From contig JAIPMN010003698.1 of the NCBI GenBank assembly GCA_020650975.1, forward strand, positions 1-21,205: a stretch of DNA of 21,205 nt, written 5' to 3'. This document shows, piece by piece, positions 19,779 to 21,205 of this stretch. How positions within the stretch are numbered: the stretch's first letter is position 1; every line of letters starts with the position of its first letter. The notes beneath the pieces were generated by a model that was not told where the DNA came from, did no database searches, and saw only the letters and a list, made by a program, of their open reading frames with translations. The position numbers and the translations under genes are program-made. The stretch is from Apostichopus californicus. Taxonomy: Eukaryota; Echinodermata; Holothuroidea; Aspidochirotida; Stichopodidae.

Positions 19779-20147
19779 TCATACCGGATACTGTCCACCG
19801 CCATTCCCGTCAGACCGTATAAAATTGACTCTAATTCTTGAATAAATTAGCCCAATGGACGTGTAAATAGGATCACAGAATGACTTGACACAGAGCATGA
19901 AGACTTTTCCAATGCATTTCAATTCAATGAGGAAGGCTTTCAGGAAAGGCACGACATACCAGATGTGACAAAATGCTAAACAGGCGAATGTGATACCCCA
20001 GATGAAAGCTGCAGGGACCGCGCATATGTAGGTACATGTCCTATAACACAAGAACTTACTACCGTTGTAAGTTTTGTACGTACACACCCATACTTTGTCG
20101 TCACTGTGAAGTCCTGTCGGCTCGGCGAAAATATCTGGAAAGGAAAC
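19779..20147 (-). CDS. Caveolin, terminal exon
   Basis: This exon encodes the last 122 residues of a caveolin, the hairpin-inserted, oligomerising coat protein of caveolae. It starts at a TTTCAG acceptor (20150-20148) in phase 0 and ends with TGA at 19781-19779. Features in order are a signature-like FPDIFAEP (vertebrate FEDVIAEP), a divergent scaffolding segment starting DDKVWVCTYKTYN, a hydrophobic intramembrane stretch with FIWGITFACLAFCHIW, then VVPFLKAFLIELKC and SFCDPIY. Cysteines equivalent to human CAV1 C143 and C156 are present, while the position of C133 is Phe. The proline of VVP (CAV1 P132) is kept. The exon begins just before the signature, about where the last exon of vertebrate CAV1 begins. 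Upstream exons were not recognised to the right edge. The CAV paralogue cannot be assigned. Confidence 0.92.
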   Translation of the reverse strand, partial: VSFPDIFAEPTGLHSDDKVWVCTYKTYNGSKFLCYRTCTYICAVPAAFIWGITFACLAFCHIWYVVPFLKAFLIELKCIGKVFMLCVKSFCDPIYTSIGLIYSRIRVNFIRSDGNGGGQYPV

Positions 20148-20278
20148 CTGAAAATAGAGGATAATGAAAATAAAAATCAAAGCTTCTGGAGTGACAAGAA
20201 TTAACGTATACAGTGTACTGTGTCGTAACTTAAGTCGATTGCATTTATGACGTAATACATTGTAATAAAGTCAACATT

Positions 20279-20298
20279 TACTTTACGGCCGTAAAGTA
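20279..20298. repeat. Perfect 20-bp palindrome
   Basis: TACTTTACGGCCGTAAAGTA equals its own reverse complement with no spacer. It lies 131 bp upstream of the caveolin exon, in the presumed intron. Confidence 0.9.
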
Positions 20299-20417
20299 TG
20301 TTTGTTTGTGTGTTTGTTTTAGTCGCACTCAGATTGTTCAAGATGCAAAAAAATAACAGAGATGACATAATAGAACGGAACAGATTGAAAAGAACAAAAA
20401 GAGTAACGGGAGCTAAA

Positions 20418-20456
20418 CCCATTGGGCTGACAGAACATCGGCCCATTTCCAATGGG
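20418..20456. repeat. Hairpin with 8-bp arms
   Basis: CCCATTGG (20418-20425) and CCAATGGG (20449-20456) are perfect inverted arms. An inner GGGC/GCCC pair gives an alternative fold. It lies in the presumed caveolin intron. Confidence 0.55.
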
Positions 20457-20459
20457 GCC

Positions 20460-21164
20460 ATAGAGACAACAAAAAAAATCACTTTCAATGGTAAATTCCA
20501 ATAAAACGAATAAATAAAACTCTCAAAACGAACATATTGCACATATTTCAGAAATGCTTAACTTATTAAGGACGAAATCTAGACATTTTGATGAGCACAA
20601 CACTCCACGTCATAGTTTGCACATATTCAGTGAGCTTCCCTAGATGTATCCAAATGTGTATATATTTCTTGGAAACGAAAACAGCTTTTCGAAAACGAGC
20701 AACAGATTTTGAATGAGATTATCACACACAGCAAATGTACTGAATATGGGTAAGTTGGCTAGGTGTAGTACTGTAGTACTCAAACAGTATATAGGTCCAG
20801 TCGATGGGCACGTGAATCCATGTGCCAGTTTGCAGAGAGCGACGCGCTTCAACGGGTATGCGGCGGAGTCGTTGCGTAAAAGTGCAGCGTTGATCATGTG
20901 AGGCTGAGACTCGCAAAGTGGACTGTCACAATTTGCCAGAAACCACTGAGTCACACACACACATAACTATACGAATACACATATTAAATTCTTGTACTGT
21001 CTTCTCAAACTCGGATTAAACCGCATTCGTGGACTCGGACCGAGGCGGATGGGTAGGCCTATGTAGTGTGAGCTAGCACATATTTATCAACACGAAACGA
21101 ATTACACAGATTTACCCAAGTGAAATACTTGAAGAGGAAGGTAGCTTAGGAAGTGTACAACAGG
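20460..21164. other. Presumed intron of the caveolin gene; no exon recognised
   Basis: The minus strand should carry earlier caveolin exons somewhere to the right, but no stretch here resembles the short caveolin N-terminal exons with a fitting donor. The 106-codon minus-strand frame at 20640-20960 is unlike caveolin and unlike anything else I know. A short (CA)n occurs near 20954-20963. Confidence 0.4.
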
Positions 21165-21205
21165 CAGGGACGTAGCTAAGGCCTGATGATTGGGGGGGGG
21201 GGGTG
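21165..21205 (+). mobile_element. Left end of a second hAT-like element, cut by the window edge
   Basis: CAGGGACGTAGCTAAGG matches the left end at 6371 (CAGCGACGTAGCTAGG) in nearly all of its first 15 bases, and a G12 run follows at 21192-21203. It is probably another copy of the same non-autonomous family, inserted near the caveolin gene. Confidence 0.55.

Noticed and set aside
20201..20542. Minus-strand frame directly upstream of the caveolin exon as caveolin N-terminus
   Set aside because: It is unlike caveolin N-termini and covers the perfect palindrome; the acceptor at 20148 marks the true exon start.

Overview
This is a eukaryotic, AT-rich, intron-containing animal window. It shows split genes with GT-AG introns, a class B-type seven-transmembrane receptor, a caveolin, an SLC26 transporter, LINE, SINE, hAT and Penelope-like repeats, microsatellites and long C or G homopolymers. 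The divergent caveolin, the somatomedin-B/seven-transmembrane architecture and the recurrent octamer TAGGCCTA fit a marine deuterostome invertebrate, most likely an echinoderm (for example a sea cucumber). This placement is inferred from style, not from a database match.

Three protein-coding loci are supported. (1) 831-1820 (+) holds the last three exons of an SLC26-family anion transporter/exchanger: the C-terminal half of the STAS domain and the cytoplasmic tail. Its penultimate intron contains a decayed second copy of the first of these exons. (2) 7972-13264 (+) is a complete three-exon gene, with matching splice phases, for a 1008-residue receptor. It has a signal peptide, a somatomedin-B-like cysteine module, a long Cys-rich and glycosylated ectodomain, seven transmembrane helices of the secretin/adhesion/Methuselah type and a short tail. 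(3) 20147-19779 (-) is the terminal exon of a caveolin; its upstream exons are not recognised and probably lie beyond the right edge.

Most of the rest is mobile or repetitive. 3911-4255 is an eleven-unit, 32-bp minisatellite. 5089-5127 (-) is a hairpin with the layout of the small hammerhead-ribozyme variants of Penelope-like elements, next to a degenerate 34-bp tandem array. 5542-5635 is a 36-bp-arm inverted repeat. 6371-6718 is a non-autonomous hAT-like element with a near-perfect 8-bp target-site duplication, and a second copy of its left end closes the window at 21165. 9452-9693 (-) is a tRNA-derived SINE inside the receptor's first intron, beside palindromic AT-rich DNA. 14874 to about 16310 (-) is a broken LINE that keeps endonuclease, linker and C-terminal tail but lacks the reverse-transcriptase core, and it ends directly in a (GTA)n microsatellite. 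17968-18231 (-) may be another LINE scrap.

The three genes have unrelated membrane roles (anion transport, receptor signalling, caveolae) and do not form a functional cluster. The remaining stretches show no gene I can support.
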